Assembly: GCA_033819885.1 (NCBI GenBank)
Contig: JAQYUZ010000038.1
Span: 102,687 to 166,686 of the forward strand
Origin: Microbotryomycetes sp. JL201
Taxonomy: Eukaryota; Basidiomycota; Microbotryomycetes
Direction: 5' to 3'
DNA length: 64,000 nucleotides
How positions within the stretch are numbered: the first letter of the stretch is position 1; the number at the start of each line of letters is the position of its first letter. Positions 24,271 through 35,651 of the stretch are shown here, piece after piece. The position numbers were made by a program, and so were the translations under genes. The notes below the pieces were generated by a model. It saw only the letters and a list, made by a program, of their open reading frames with translations, searched no databases and was not told the DNA's origin.

Positions 24271-25134
24271 TCAAACAAGATCTGCCTTCCCGTGTTTGCG
24301 AGTTCGAGAACGTCGGTTGGACGGCTGCGCGCGAGGCGAGGTTTGGTTCGTCGATGATGATGATGGAGGTGAAGCCATCCTGAGATCCATCATTTCTTGC
24401 TTTTCTCCTACGACATTGCCGCCCCAAGTCGGCTGGTTTGCTTGACTGAGCGCTCTAGTGCGCTCCTCTTTCCGCCTCTGCTCTCGCCTCGCCTTTTCAT
24501 CCTCGCTCAATTCAAACTTGCTCTTAAGGATACGCCTGATAGCTTCGGCAGACACTTTGAATTGCTTGCTGAGCAACTCTGTCGTATACAACTGAGGTTG
24601 AGATTTGTGTAAAGTCCGAACGAGCGTCATTGCATCGCGCGATAGGCGTTTCGGAGGCTGCCAGCCTTGGGGAAATTTTTGTTGCATCGCCCGACGGTGT
24701 TTGAGCCATTCTGGTTCAGTGCGCGCAGTGTCGTTGTCATGCGAGGACAAATCTGCACGGTCTTGTGCAGAAGTCGAGCGAGAGTTTCGAGTGGCGAGAC
24801 TGGCCGAGGTGGATGCTCCTCTGACGTTGTTGGCGGACAAATAGCCCGTTTGCTGTGCATCTGATTGCCTTTTCTTGCTGGCTCGTTTTTCCGAGTCTGT
24901 GGTCGAACGCCTCGTCTGGTCGCGGACGATCTGTCGTTCGCGCAAGTGTCGCCCTTCTGGAGCGCGACGAGAAGAATCATTGGGTTGCAGAGGTCCCGAA
25001 AGCTTGTTCAACATCCCTGCGCGCGCTGAAAATGGACTGCGTGGCCCTGTCGTCGACGTGGATGCGATCGCCGAGCTCGTCGAAAATGCTCGACGCCATG
25101 CCAAGCAGCAGCAAGCCAATGGTCGAGCCGTCAT
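24271..25134 (-). CDS. RRG9: Neugrin/Rrg9 family mitochondrial protein
   Basis: Rrg9 is needed for respiratory growth and mitochondrial genome maintenance in yeast; the related animal neugrin acts in mitochondrial rRNA biology. A single exon of 287 codons. The N terminus, MTARPLACCCLAWRRAFSTS, is a typical mitochondrial presequence. A low-complexity basic region follows, then the family core: EWLKHRRAMQQKFPQGWQPP, KRLSRDAMTLVRTLHKSQPQ and LLSKQFKVSAEAIRRILKSK, which includes a helix-turn-helix-like segment. The C-terminal tail is basic (NRRSRTRKHGKADLV). ATG at 25132-25134, stop at 24271-24273. It is divergent from CDK1. Family assignment confident, exact role inferred. Confidence 0.88.
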   Translation of the reverse strand: MTARPLACCCLAWRRAFSTSSAIASTSTTGPRSPFSARAGMLNKLSGPLQPNDSSRRAPEGRHLRERQIVRDQTRRSTTDSEKRASKKRQSDAQQTGYLSANNVRGASTSASLATRNSRSTSAQDRADLSSHDNDTARTEPEWLKHRRAMQQKFPQGWQPPKRLSRDAMTLVRTLHKSQPQLYTTELLSKQFKVSAEAIRRILKSKFELSEDEKARREQRRKEERTRALSQANQPTWGGNVVGEKQEMMDLRMASPPSSSSTNQTSPRAQPSNRRSRTRKHGKADLV

Positions 25135-25564
25135 GATGAGAGCAAGAAGCCTGTAACAGAGGCGAATTCTGAGCTGTGCCGCCGACTAGACGCGGTGAGC
25201 AATTGATTTCGAGTCGCTCGAGGCGAGAAAGGAGGCGTCGCCCAAAGACTGCAAAGACGGTGTCGATAATGATGGAGTTTGGCGCATTTGCGTCTTGTTG
25301 GAAAAAGCATTCCGCACATCTCCTTCTGTGCTGCCACAGTCCGAGTCGTTCATGCGCCGACTCGATTGACGCGCCTGTTTTCCCATTCCGTCAGCCAGTC
25401 TCGACCTACCGACGAACACGAAGCAGTCCATCATCGGCATTTGGCTCATTCGGCTCGCTTGTATCTTAGCCAGCTAGCTTGCAGGCCGTGTCCGGTACGC
25501 GTTTCGGGCGTCAGTCAACTTGAGCTGCGCACACGCGAACGACGCAAGTGAGCGACAGGCGACA
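25135..25564. promoter_or_regulatory. Bidirectional promoter RRG9 / CDK1
   Basis: 430 bp between opposing start codons. No coding frame supported. It must contain both promoters; no canonical box was identified. Confidence 0.45.
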
Positions 25565-27158
25565 ATGTCGAGCATGGAAAAGTACGAGCGCTTGGAAAAG
25601 ATTGGTGAAGGTCAGTCTCGCGGCCGTTAGACAGTCCAACGCGTCAGGCCGTCTCATTGTCCCGCTTACGCGCGTGAGCGCGCGTTTGCTGCAATGTTTG
25701 GCACCGCTGAACAAATGAAAAGGTCGTGGCGCGTTGAATTACGGGTGACTGACGATCAAACCTTTTCTATAGGAACCTATGGCGTTGTCGTACGTTGATT
25801 TTGTCCGAAAGCGTGCTCAGTCTTCGCTAACGAACGACCGCGCACGCGTCATTGCTTTTGATCTTCGTCAACAACACCTGGATAATTCCAACGAACAGTA
25901 TCGCTCTCGTAACAGGGACACGAACGACATTGTCGCTCTTAAAAAGATTCGACTCGAGGCCGAAGACGAAGGCGTGCCCTCGACGGCCATCAGAGAAATC
26001 TCGCTGCTGAAAGAGATGAAAGACGACAACGTCGTCCGGTGCGTCAGGGCGAATGAGACGATTAAGAATCCGACTGACGAGCATCTTCCTCTTAGGCTGC
26101 TTGACATTGTCCATTCGGACACGAAATTGTTTCTCGTATTCGAATTCCTCGACATGGACTTGAAGCGGTACATGGACAAGGTCGGAGATGGAGAAGGCAT
26201 GGGTCCAGACATTGTCAAGGTGCGTCAAAGGCATAAACGGCTGTCGCCATTAGGGAAACATGCAAGACTGACTGGTTCTGGCTGGCTTGGTTCACACGTT
26301 AGAAATTTGCGAGTCATTACAGCCTGTGCCTTGCTCATCGGGCATTCTGACCGCTTTTATTTTCAGACATACCAACTCGTCAAGGGCGTATACTATCTGC
26401 ATGCGCATCGCATTTTGCACCGCGACCTGAAACCTCAAAATCTGCTCATCAACAAGGACGGCAACCTTAAATTGGCCGACTTTGGCCTCGCACGCGCATT
26501 TGGCATCCCTTTGCGGTCATACACCCACGAGGTGAGCGTTCGTCGGACTATCGCTGTGGATGCACGGGAGCTAAAGTTGTTTGCGGCGTAAAGATTGTCA
26601 CGTTGTGGTACCGTGCGCCTGAAGTCTTGCTCGGGTCACGACATTACTCTACCGGTGTCGACATGTGGTCTGTCGGCTGCATCTTTGCCGAAATGATCAT
26701 GCGCCAGCCGCTGTTCCCGGGCGATTCTGAGATTGATGAGATTTTCCGCATTTTCCGGTGCGTACGACGGTCGTTGTCGTGGCGCTCTTGGGGAAGCGAC
26801 TGACTTGTCATTGTCGGATGGCGCAGACTGCTCGGCACGCCGGACGAGGAGGTGTGGCCCGGCGTGACGAGCTTGCCCGATTTCAAGGCATCGTTCCCGA
26901 ACTGGAAGCCGAAAGATCTGCAGTCGAATATTGCAGGTGCAACGCACGAAAGTGTCGAGTTGATTCAGGTCAGTGTGTGATGTCTTTGTGCCTGCAACGA
27001 GGACGTTTGATGGCTGATGTTTGCTGGTGAAAATCGCTTTCGTGCGTGCATATGTGTGTGTGTGTGCACAGGGTATGCTCGAGTATGATCCGGCGAAACG
27101 GATGTCTGCCAAGGCTGCTCTCAAGTGCGACTACTTTGGTCGGTGCGCCACCTTGTGA
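25565..27158 (+). CDS. CDK1: Cyclin-dependent kinase 1 (Cdc2/Cdc28), PSTAIRE type
   Basis: Master cell-cycle Ser/Thr kinase. Exon 1 (25565-25611) encodes [16 protein letters not shown] up to a GTCAGT donor. A 17-nt exon (25773-25789) encodes GTYGVV, completing the glycine loop with the inhibitory Thr/Tyr pair. Exon 3 gives [20 protein letters not shown] with the ATP lysine and [16 protein letters not shown], the exact PSTAIRE cyclin-binding helix. Then [20 protein letters not shown] (catalytic loop), [38 protein letters not shown] (activation segment), [20 protein letters not shown] and [19 protein letters not shown]. Stop TGA at 27156-27158. At least six introns. MSS4 starts 247 bp downstream on the same strand. 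Confidence 0.95.
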
Positions 27159-27405
27159 TTGCTCGCCTTTGTCCCCTTGTTGCTGCTCGTCTTCGCATTT
27201 CCTTCCATTCTTTTCTGCTCTTGTTTCAGTTCTTGTCCAGCTTACGTGTATTCCTGTCGGCTCTTGCAATATTGTATTCTCATGTGAGACCGTGCGGCCG
27301 AGGTCGTTTGTGTGTCACGTGCAAATCGCGCTCCAAGGCAGAGACGGCGGGCGGGCAGGCAGCTCGAGGCGGGCTGGCGCGGGCAATGGCGCGGAGGGTT
27401 GGCCC

Positions 27406-30400
27406 ATGGCAGCCTCTGTCGTCGCACGCCGGCCAAGCGAAGCTGACCGGACCCAGTTGCAGTCGCCCACGTCAACGACATCAACCTTGAGCTCACCTCT
27501 GTCGGGTGCACTGGCCGACAGCGGATTGCTAGGCGGCAGTAGCAGCGCAATGACGGTCGCCGCTGCCGCAGACGTCAACCCCGGCGACCGTGCTCGACCT
27601 ATAGCGGCACAACAAGGACCGCAGACGCAGAATCCTGCTACAGATAAACCGAATACCGATGAACGTGTGCCTGTCTTGGGTCCAGGCAGATCAACAACAG
27701 ACGCCGACGGCGAGGCGCAGTTGAATCCGGTGTTTGACTTGGGACAGCAAGTCGAACTTGGCAAGCTGGACGAAGTGCACGTCCTCAAGGTCGGAACAAA
27801 CGGCCAGGTTGATTGGAGAACCGGTCAACCGCCCGTGCGAGGGCCAAAGATGGTCACGAGCGTGTTGAAGAAGCGCAGCAGGACACCAACAGTCGACGAC
27901 GACGAGCGCACAACAAACGGCAACATCATCCCACATACGCTCGCTGACACTGTAAACAGCTGCCAGACTAGACAGAGGCGGAACGGGCGCAGGAGAGAGC
28001 GTCCTCATGGCGGCGGTCGAGGCGGTTCGAGCGCGGCGAGCACAAGCACAAGCAGCTCGAGCAGCGCCGGTTCAAAAGAGAGCAGCTGCGACGAACGAGA
28101 CGATAACGACAAACGACTCGTGCTCGTAGGCAGCGGCCAAGACGACTACAGGCCAGAAGAGCACACTGGCGCAGACGGCTTGAGCGACTTTCGAGACCAC
28201 GAATTCGAATCGTCAAAGAGGGACGAGCTAAGAATGAAGGCCGTCGGATGGAAATCAGACATTAAATCAAGGATCAAGGGCAAAGCAAAGGCGACAGATG
28301 ACAGCCCGTCGGCCCCGGCGACAACAACGACAGCGAACGGGTCGACCAGTGGCAGGCCGACAGATTCAGACGTGGATGCTGCACTGGCTCGACGACCGTC
28401 GCATGCAAGCTCGCACGCCTCTCATGCGACGACCACGGCAGAGGCACATTCTACTGCACCAGACAGTTCCAATCGCGATTCGTCAGAGTCTGCTGCAGCA
28501 CAAACCCATACGCTGTCGTCGTCTCCTCGCTCGAGTGCGTACGTCTCAATCACAGATCGACCCTTCCGAAGCGAGTCGCCAGAGTCGTTTCGGTACCCTG
28601 CTCGTTCGTCCACGCCACCGACAACCGGCGCGTCTGCCTACGACGACAACGGTGCTACGATCGACCCAAGTCGAGACCGCACACCGATACTCAACGCTCC
28701 TGGTCAATATGTTACAAATTCACGTGCACCACCGGCTATTCCCGGGTCACCACCGCGCCTCATTCCCATCACGTCGCTCAACAAGCCGCTTCACCCGCAT
28801 CCGTCAAATTCTTCGCTCAGACCGCCGTCGACTCACTCTCGAGCGGACGGCATGTCGCCAAGACGGTCTGCGACATCGCTGGCGCCCTCGACATCCAAGA
28901 CCTCGACGTCCTCGAAAATACCAGGGTCCTCCGCGTTGACGTTGACCACCGAAGGTGGTTCACCTTTGATGCCTCAACGAGCAATGTCGTTTCAACAACC
29001 GCCGAGCTCGCCTTTACTTGGCGCCGATCGACATTTGACGACAGGCGCCGACTCAAGTTACTTTTCCGCTCTGCATTCGTCGTCGAACAATGCCGCTGCT
29101 GCTCAACAACAGCCTGTTGCTTACGATGACGTGGAATCTTCGATTGCTGCTCAAGCAGAAGTTATTCGCAAGCAGAGACAAGAGAAACGGCTCGAGAAGG
29201 AGAAAGAACAACAACATCAGCAGCAACAACACCAGCAGCAGGGGGCCGCTGCGGCTGGCGGAGGGGCGCCAATGATGAGACGACGGACGACGAGGGCCGG
29301 CAGCGGAGATATGAAGGAACCAGGAGCCGGTGTGCTCGTTGGCAATTTGATCGGCCAAGACCATGCCAACTACGTTCTCATGTACAACATGTTGACAGGC
29401 ATTAGAATTGGTGTCAGTTTCGAGGACCTTGCAGCGCGGTGGCTTTTTACAACCGAGCTAAGCTGGATGTATCTGTATGCAGGTGTCTCGATGCGAAGCG
29501 AAACCGAAACGAGAAATCACGGACGCGGATTACACTGCACGGCACAAGTTTTCGTTTGATATGTAAGTCAGATTCTGTCGCGGTACGAGAGCGTGGATTC
29601 TGACATTCATGACTGATTCCAGTGTTGGCAACGAGTTGACGCCTTCTGTCAAGTACGACTTCAAGTTCAAAGATTATGCGCCGTGGGTCTTTCGAGAGCT
29701 TCGGGAATACTTTTATCTCGACCCATCAGACTACCTCGTGTCGTTGACGGCAAAGTACATCCTCTCTGAACTCGGTTCGCCCGGCAAAAGCGGATCGTTT
29801 TTCTACTTTTCAAGAGACTACCGCTTCATTATCAAAACGATCCGACACTCTGAGCACAAATTTTTGAGATCCATCTTGAAAGAATACCACCATCACATCA
29901 AGACGAACCCTCATACGTTGCTGTCGAGGTTTTACGGGCTCCATCGCGTCAAATTGCCGAGAGGACGCAAGATTCATTTTGTGATCATGAACAACTTGTT
30001 TCCGCCCCACCGTGACATTCACGAGACGTACGACCTCAAGGTATGTAGAACGAATGCCGACTTTGTTTGCATTTGGGACGGTGAGGCGACGTATTCTGAT
30101 CTGTTGGCGTGGCAGGGCTCTGCTATCGGTCGAATGTACCCCGAAGACAAGGCAAAGGACAACCCTCGAGCGATTCTCAAAGACCTCAACTTTCTCGAAC
30201 GAGACCGGTTCTTTGTGCTCGGTCCCGAAAAGAAAGCCTTGTTCCAAGAACAGTTGAGGAGGGACGTAGAGTTGATGCAAAAATTGGGCATCATGGACTA
30301 TTCCTTGTTGACAGGCATTCACAACGTGTCGAGGGGCAACGTTGACAATCTCAGGGACAATATGTTGACGGTCTTTCAGGTGAGTGTTGCAGTCTGATTT

Positions 30401-31186
30401 GTGTTTGAGGTTGAACCACTTTGTTGACGGATAGACGTCCCTGACTGATCGTCTGAAATAGCCCGAGACGGTAAAGATTCGTCGTCGGGGAACGATGCTC
30501 CAAAACGACGCCGACAAGACTGCTTTGCGTAAGGCTGTTCAGAGGTCTGATCCAAAAGCTCTGGGCGACGGCGACAAGCTGCCGGACAAGGATACGTCAG
30601 AGCGTAGGTTGTTTTTGTTTTATCAAGACGAAGGCGGGATGAGGGCGACAGGGTTGGACAATCACGAGATGGACATGATTTATTACCTCGTAAGCTGTCG
30701 ACATCATCTGCAAGTGCGCACTTTGTTGACTGACGATGTTTTTTTTTTTTTTGTGCAGGGCATCATTGACATTTTGACACCATACACTTTGGTCAAGAAA
30801 CTTGAACATTTCTTTAAAGGGTTCAAACACGACAAGGTCAGTTGGCAAAGCGAGTGACGGGTGTCAGGAGGCTTTCTCGTCTCTCTTCTCTTGGCTGACG
30901 TGTGTGTCGCGCGTGCGTTGTGTTTGCAGCACATGATCTCTGCCGTTGCGCCTAGAGAGTACGGAGAGCGATTTTTATCGGTCAGTCGGGATTTTCTTTC
31001 TTGACGAGGAGCATGGTGGTACCAAGTCGGGCGTGGCTGACACCGGTGGTGCATATTGTACAGTTCATCTACTCTCGTATCACTGGCAATGATCCGACGC
31101 GTGGACCTAAAATGTACGAGACCGGACACGAGCGTTCGCGGTTGACGGTGGCGCGTGTAGAGTCGTCAAAAGCCAAGCAAGACTAA
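27406..31186 (+). CDS. MSS4: Phosphatidylinositol-4-phosphate 5-kinase (Mss4)
   Basis: Plasma-membrane lipid kinase making PI(4,5)P2. The ATG at 27406 ([17 protein letters not shown]) opens a ~650-residue low-complexity Ser/Thr/Pro-rich leader ending in a Gln-rich coiled segment. The MORN-free fungal core follows: [50 protein letters not shown] and [20 protein letters not shown] (ATP-binding lysine). Then [20 protein letters not shown] (catalytic block), [20 protein letters not shown] (IID metal-binding motif) and a specificity loop ending [11 protein letters not shown]. Late introns use GTCAGT donors near 30837 and 30980. The tail [16 protein letters not shown] ends at TAA 31184-31186. Frames open upstream of 27406 lack an ATG and overlap the CDK1 end. 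Confidence 0.93.
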
Positions 31187-31444
31187 TGGACAGAAAGCGT
31201 CACAGACACTGAATCAAGGAAATTTGGGATTGTACGATTCTGGGGCATCGAGGCGAGCAGCGCTGGTAGTGCTTTCCTTGCGTCCGTTTTTTTGTGTTGT
31301 AGTCATTGAGTGTTGGGTGTTGCTTTGAAGGAAATACGACAAGCGGACATGATGCGCTGACCCACACGAGACTCGCTCGCTCTCTGTGACGGTGCCGCGT
31401 CCGTGCCCTGACGGTGATCCCGCGGCACGGACCCGCGGCGAGCG

Positions 31445-33414
31445 ATGCGATACGAGTCTCGCGTCAGCGAGGATGCGGTCGTCGTCGTTCCCAGGTTCAC
31501 GTTGCGGCGTCCGTTGTCGTCCGAGTCTGTCGCCGCGAGCGAAGTCCCTTCGTCGCCCTCGTCTGTCTACTCTACCAGTTCTCAGCACAGGCATAGACGA
31601 GCCAGCAGCAGCACAAGCAGCGGCCCGACACAGAATGGCGCGCCTGCTGCAGGAACGACACTGCGACAACGCGCATCGTTTGATGCTCGTCCGCGCCAGC
31701 ACTTGCGCTCAAGCTCGTCCACCTCGAGCCTGTACAGCTCAGCCGCCGGAACTCGACCTCTGCTCTACCCTGCGCGCGCCGTCTCTGCACTTGACGGGCG
31801 ACAGTTGCCGAAACGGAGGTCGAGCGCTGGCAGCCTCAGGCAAGGATCGGCCAGTTGGTCCACTCCAACCCTCGCACAACTCGTACAAGACGAACACGAT
31901 CAGATGGTACAGAAACAGAACAGGCTCTCGTTCAACGGCGCCGCCGCAGGAGATCCTGTCAAGTCAAAGCACTCGACCCAACACTCGACGCCACTCGGTC
32001 CGTCTGCACTCGACCACCCAACGTGGCAGGCATTGTCTGCACCACAGCATACTCTAGACCGTCACCTTGAGTCTGCGGCACCATCGAGGCAAAGAAGGCC
32101 ACCCAGCAGGAGACATTCAGGCGCTGGCGCAAACAACGAAACGGCAGATTCTGCTGGAACGGCGCACTATTCACCTTACTTTGACGACGCATTCACGAGC
32201 GCGCACGCCAAAGAGTCGAACGACGATTGGGACACTGTTTGGGCGCAGCACCAGAATGAGCGACTCGTGCCAGAGAGCGCAATTTTGCATCCGCCACTGT
32301 ATGGCAGGCCAGGTCCCAGCCCGAGTCCAGACATCTTCACGTGAGTGGAAAGCAGCATCAACGGTGCAGCCAGCTCCCTCGCGCGCACGCGTGTGTATCT
32401 ATTCGCTGACAGTGCTGGGCCTGCCTTTGCAGAACCCTGCTGCAACCCATCTTGTCGCTCTCACGACCGTCTTCACCGGGCGTGTCGCCGTCGCTATCGG
32501 CAATTGACGCTGCACACTCGGCCGTTCGTAGTTCAATGGACGCAGACTTGTCGCCTCTCAACACTGCGGAAGCGCCCGTGGATCGATCTGCCTCGTCGCT
32601 GCCGGCTCACTTTCCTCCACGTGGTGCAGAGGACCCAGCGCCGACCGTGGAATCGCAAGGGTTCGTGTTGTACATTGGCAGCCTGGTGGCTTGGATAGCA
32701 TTCCTTGTGTGGTCGTTGTGCAAGGACGAGTGGCTCGTTTGGCTGGGCATTGAATGGTTCCCCTCTAGGTCGGTCGCGAGTTGCACTTTTTGTCGGTGTA
32801 CGGATCCCGTCTGACCACTCGATCACTCACAGAGAATGGGCTTTACTCGTGCCTGCATGGACAGTCATGCTCGTCGTTTTTGTCTACGTCTCGTACTTGT
32901 CGATCAACATTTTCAACACACCAGATCTGGATGCGCTCAATACGCTCACTGGTCAGTCTTGTCGATCTCTCTACCTTCTTGAATTCTCAGGATTTGGTTC
33001 AGCTGAAGCTCACGACCTCTTGTCTCACCAGACTCGGCCGCTCACGTCTTGCCAATCTCTCCAAACAACGATAGCAATCGGTCATCTCGCTTGACTTTCT
33101 CCAGCGGTTCATCGTCCGTGGACGGCAACACTGTTGACCATCCATTACTGGCCAATTCCATTTATTTGGACCACGACAGCGTGCCGACATTGCATGACCT
33201 CCCCATCGGTATCGTCAACCGAGTCACATTTGGTGACTTTCGGAGAAAGAGAGGCGTCGGATGGGGTAGTAAGAGGTTGGGCAAGACTGGCGTTGAACTG
33301 TTGAACGATCGAGAGTATTTACGAGCAAGCGACAGTCTGTATGACGACGAGGACGAGCGAGATGATGTGACGACTCCAGTCAAGAATCAAAGACACTCTC
33401 AACAGACACTATGA
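31445..33414 (+). CDS. GPI19: PIG-P domain protein (GPI-GlcNAc transferase subunit) with long N-terminal extension
   Basis: PIG-P is a small two-TM subunit of the ER enzyme that starts GPI-anchor synthesis. The domain is split over exons: GFVLYIGSLVAWIAFLVWSL, then CKDEWLVWLGIEWFPSR, spliced to EWALLVPAWTVMLVVFVYVS and INIFNTPDLDALNTLT. The post-TM motif LHDLPIGIVNRVTFGDFRRK is also typical. Unusually, ~390 residues of Ser/Arg/Gln-rich sequence precede the domain (from ATG 31445, MRYESRVSEDAVVVVP), and a ~100-residue acidic/basic tail follows. Introns: ~32341-32433 and two short ones near 32768 and 32952 (GTCAGT). The PIG-P call is firm; the extension belongs to the same gene if the first splice is right, since the frame is open and continuous. 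Confidence 0.85.
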
Positions 33415-33607
33415 CCGCCTGTTTCATGTCGCCACCTGTACAATTGATTCAAGAACATGATGTTGTAAACACCTTACTTTGATTCCGCACATACGAACCA
33501 ATATGTCCGCTAACAACAGATAACTGTTCCTTCGTCTCGAGACAAAGACTCTGCAAATTTTCTCGATATTCTGCTCATCAACTATCGTTCACGCACATGC
33601 TGCTCTT

Positions 33608-35126
33608 TCAGTTTTTGACATTCTCGACAACCCAACGTTCAAACTTGTTTTTGAACTGGATGCTCGATTCGTTGGCCCATGGAAAGACCTGAGTTGTGAT
33701 GAGACCACCGATTCCTTGTTCCCTGTCGAGGAAAAAGTACCTGACGAAGCGTAGCAAGACGTCAAAACCGGTGCGTTCAAATCGCGGCTGATACAGAGAC
33801 AGACCCGAATAGGACAACTTACGTGTTTGCGAGTCCACACCACGACAAAGTGCCTTTACGTAAACCCGAAGAAGTGTCGAACCTCGTAACGGTCGTTTGC
33901 AAAGCAGACCAACCGAGCGTCTGCTCGGTTTCACCTTGTTTCGGCTCAAAGTACCATTCGACCGGCGTCGCCAAAGCCGGATTGGCAGTCTTGGAGAACG
34001 GTTTTTGTTGAATGTCCAAACCGTAATGTTTCGCCAAGTTGTCCGAGGAAATGTCGTCCCACATTGCTTTCGAAAACAAAGGTTGGCCCGTTCGAACGTC
34101 CTTTGGTCCCTCTGGTTGCAACAGAGCTTGAAAGATTGCAGCGTACGCCGGCACTGTACCCCATAATGGAGCTGAAGCCATGGCAAACGTATCTTGCGGG
34201 CCGTGATCCTCGAATTGAGGCGTGTCGAATTGGACTGGTGACAAGATGAACTGTCCCGGTCCAGCCGCATACGCAAATTTGCCCCTCTGTTCATCCATGG
34301 CTGGTGTGCGGAATGTGTCGAGGGTGTCTGCCTTGACACCGAGCGGCTCAAAGAGGTATTTTTTGAAGGCACCGCGCACAGAGAGACCACTTGACCGGGC
34401 GATAAACACTGAGAGCCACTCGCATCCGCCTGTTGGCGAGCGCATCATTAGCGGAAACGTGTGCTCGTCCAGGTACAAAGACTTGCCTTGATACATCCAT
34501 TCCTTGCCAGCTTCTTTCAGTCGTGGAATGTCCATGTGTCGGATCGTGCCCATTTCGGGTCCTCCCGGCAGATTCTCGTACTTTGAAATCAATACACGAC
34601 ATCCCGTCAGTCTCTGTATGCCAGTGCGCGAGGGGCCGCTGGCCGTGGAAAGACTTACAGCCCACGCATAAGGCTCGCTGTTGAAAAAGTATCCGCTTCC
34701 GAATGTGTGAGTCAGCAAGTGGCGAAGAGTTGGTTTGTCCTGCAGCTCGACGCCTGATTTGGTCGACCACGTCCCGTCTTCGTTCTTTGTATCGTTCCAC
34801 TGTTCGTACACTCTCGAGCCCGGAAACCCACGTTCAAGCTCGGGGACATATTTGATCAAGTCACTGTGACTGTCGAGCGAAACGTTGTGTTGCTCTGCCA
34901 AGATGCAACTAACGAGCGACACTGAGAGCTTTGAAGTTGATGCGAACCAAACGGTTGTATCGAGCGTAAAGGGTTTTTGTGTCTCGGGGTCGGCCGTGCC
35001 AGTGGCGGCTGAAGCGACAAAGTGACCGTCGCGCGTGAAAGCAACGGCGCCGAGGCTGGGTGCCAGCTTTTCATCCTCGACGAGCTTGCGCAAGAACTGT
35101 TCGAGTTGCTGGTCGAGTGCGCCCAT
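33608..35126 (-). CDS. Beta-lactamase-fold serine hydrolase/transesterase
   Basis: Class C beta-lactamase/LovD-like family (PF00144 type), whose fungal members act as esterases, acyltransferases or peptidases; substrate unknown. ATG at 35126 (MGALDQQLEQFLRKLVEDEK). The nucleophile motif S-x-x-K is in VWFASTSKLSVSLVSCILAE. The family block LRHLLTHTFGSGYFF follows, then the second exon MGTIRHMDIPRLKEAGKEWM and SPTGGCEWLSVFIARSSGLS. Late blocks are SKAMWDDISSDNLAKHYGLD and LSWCGLANT, where GLAN resembles the region before the third active-site motif. The last exon ends GIGGLITTQVFPWANESSIQ ... ENVKN. No signal peptide, so probably cytosolic. Two introns. Confidence 0.85.
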
Positions 35127-35651
35127 AGCTTTGACGAACGTGAATGACGAGTGTGAGAAAGAAGGAAGGGTTACGAGGGCCGTTGGCGCTCTTCCGAATG
35201 TGGGGCTTCGGCGATCTTACGCATTGCCGCGGGCTACAGCCAGACTCGCTGAGACAACAACATGAAGATCACGCTAGAAATTTGGTTTAATCTCAGATTA
35301 GCACGAGAAGATATGGGCCGACTAGTATGATCGAGGACAGGCTAGAGTCAGACGCGGTGACCATTTTCCGACTTGCTCGCCTTTCTCCGAACGATAAATC
35401 AACTCGAGACATAAGGGTCCCCGCGTGCGCCAAAAAGCTTCTAGGCTCGCCTCGGCTATGTACCTGTGGAGTCTGAGAGGCGCTCGGGTCTGGACGGCCG
35501 TCCTTGCAATTGGTCGTCTACGGCGAGACTGTGCCATCAGACATGAAACCCAGTTGTTGAGCAATCGCAAGACCTTGTGTCCGTTCAGTCAGGTTCCTTC
35601 AGCCTGTACTTCCAGTCTCGCTGGTTGGCTTGTTCTCGCTCCCCGTCGTTC
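35127..35651. other. Intergenic, serine hydrolase upstream / CFA20 gene 3' side
   Basis: Same-strand spacer of 525 bp. Open frames on both strands have no family resemblance. Presumed promoter of the serine hydrolase gene. Confidence 0.45.

Noticed and set aside
27046-27405. Extending MSS4 upstream to 27046
   Set aside because: The frame is open but begins without ATG and overlaps the CDK1 last exon; the ATG at 27406 is sufficient.
31386-32057. Overlapping plus-strand 223-codon ORF in another frame of the GPI19 region
   Set aside because: Arg-rich shadow of the Ser-rich frame; it does not connect to the PIG-P exons.
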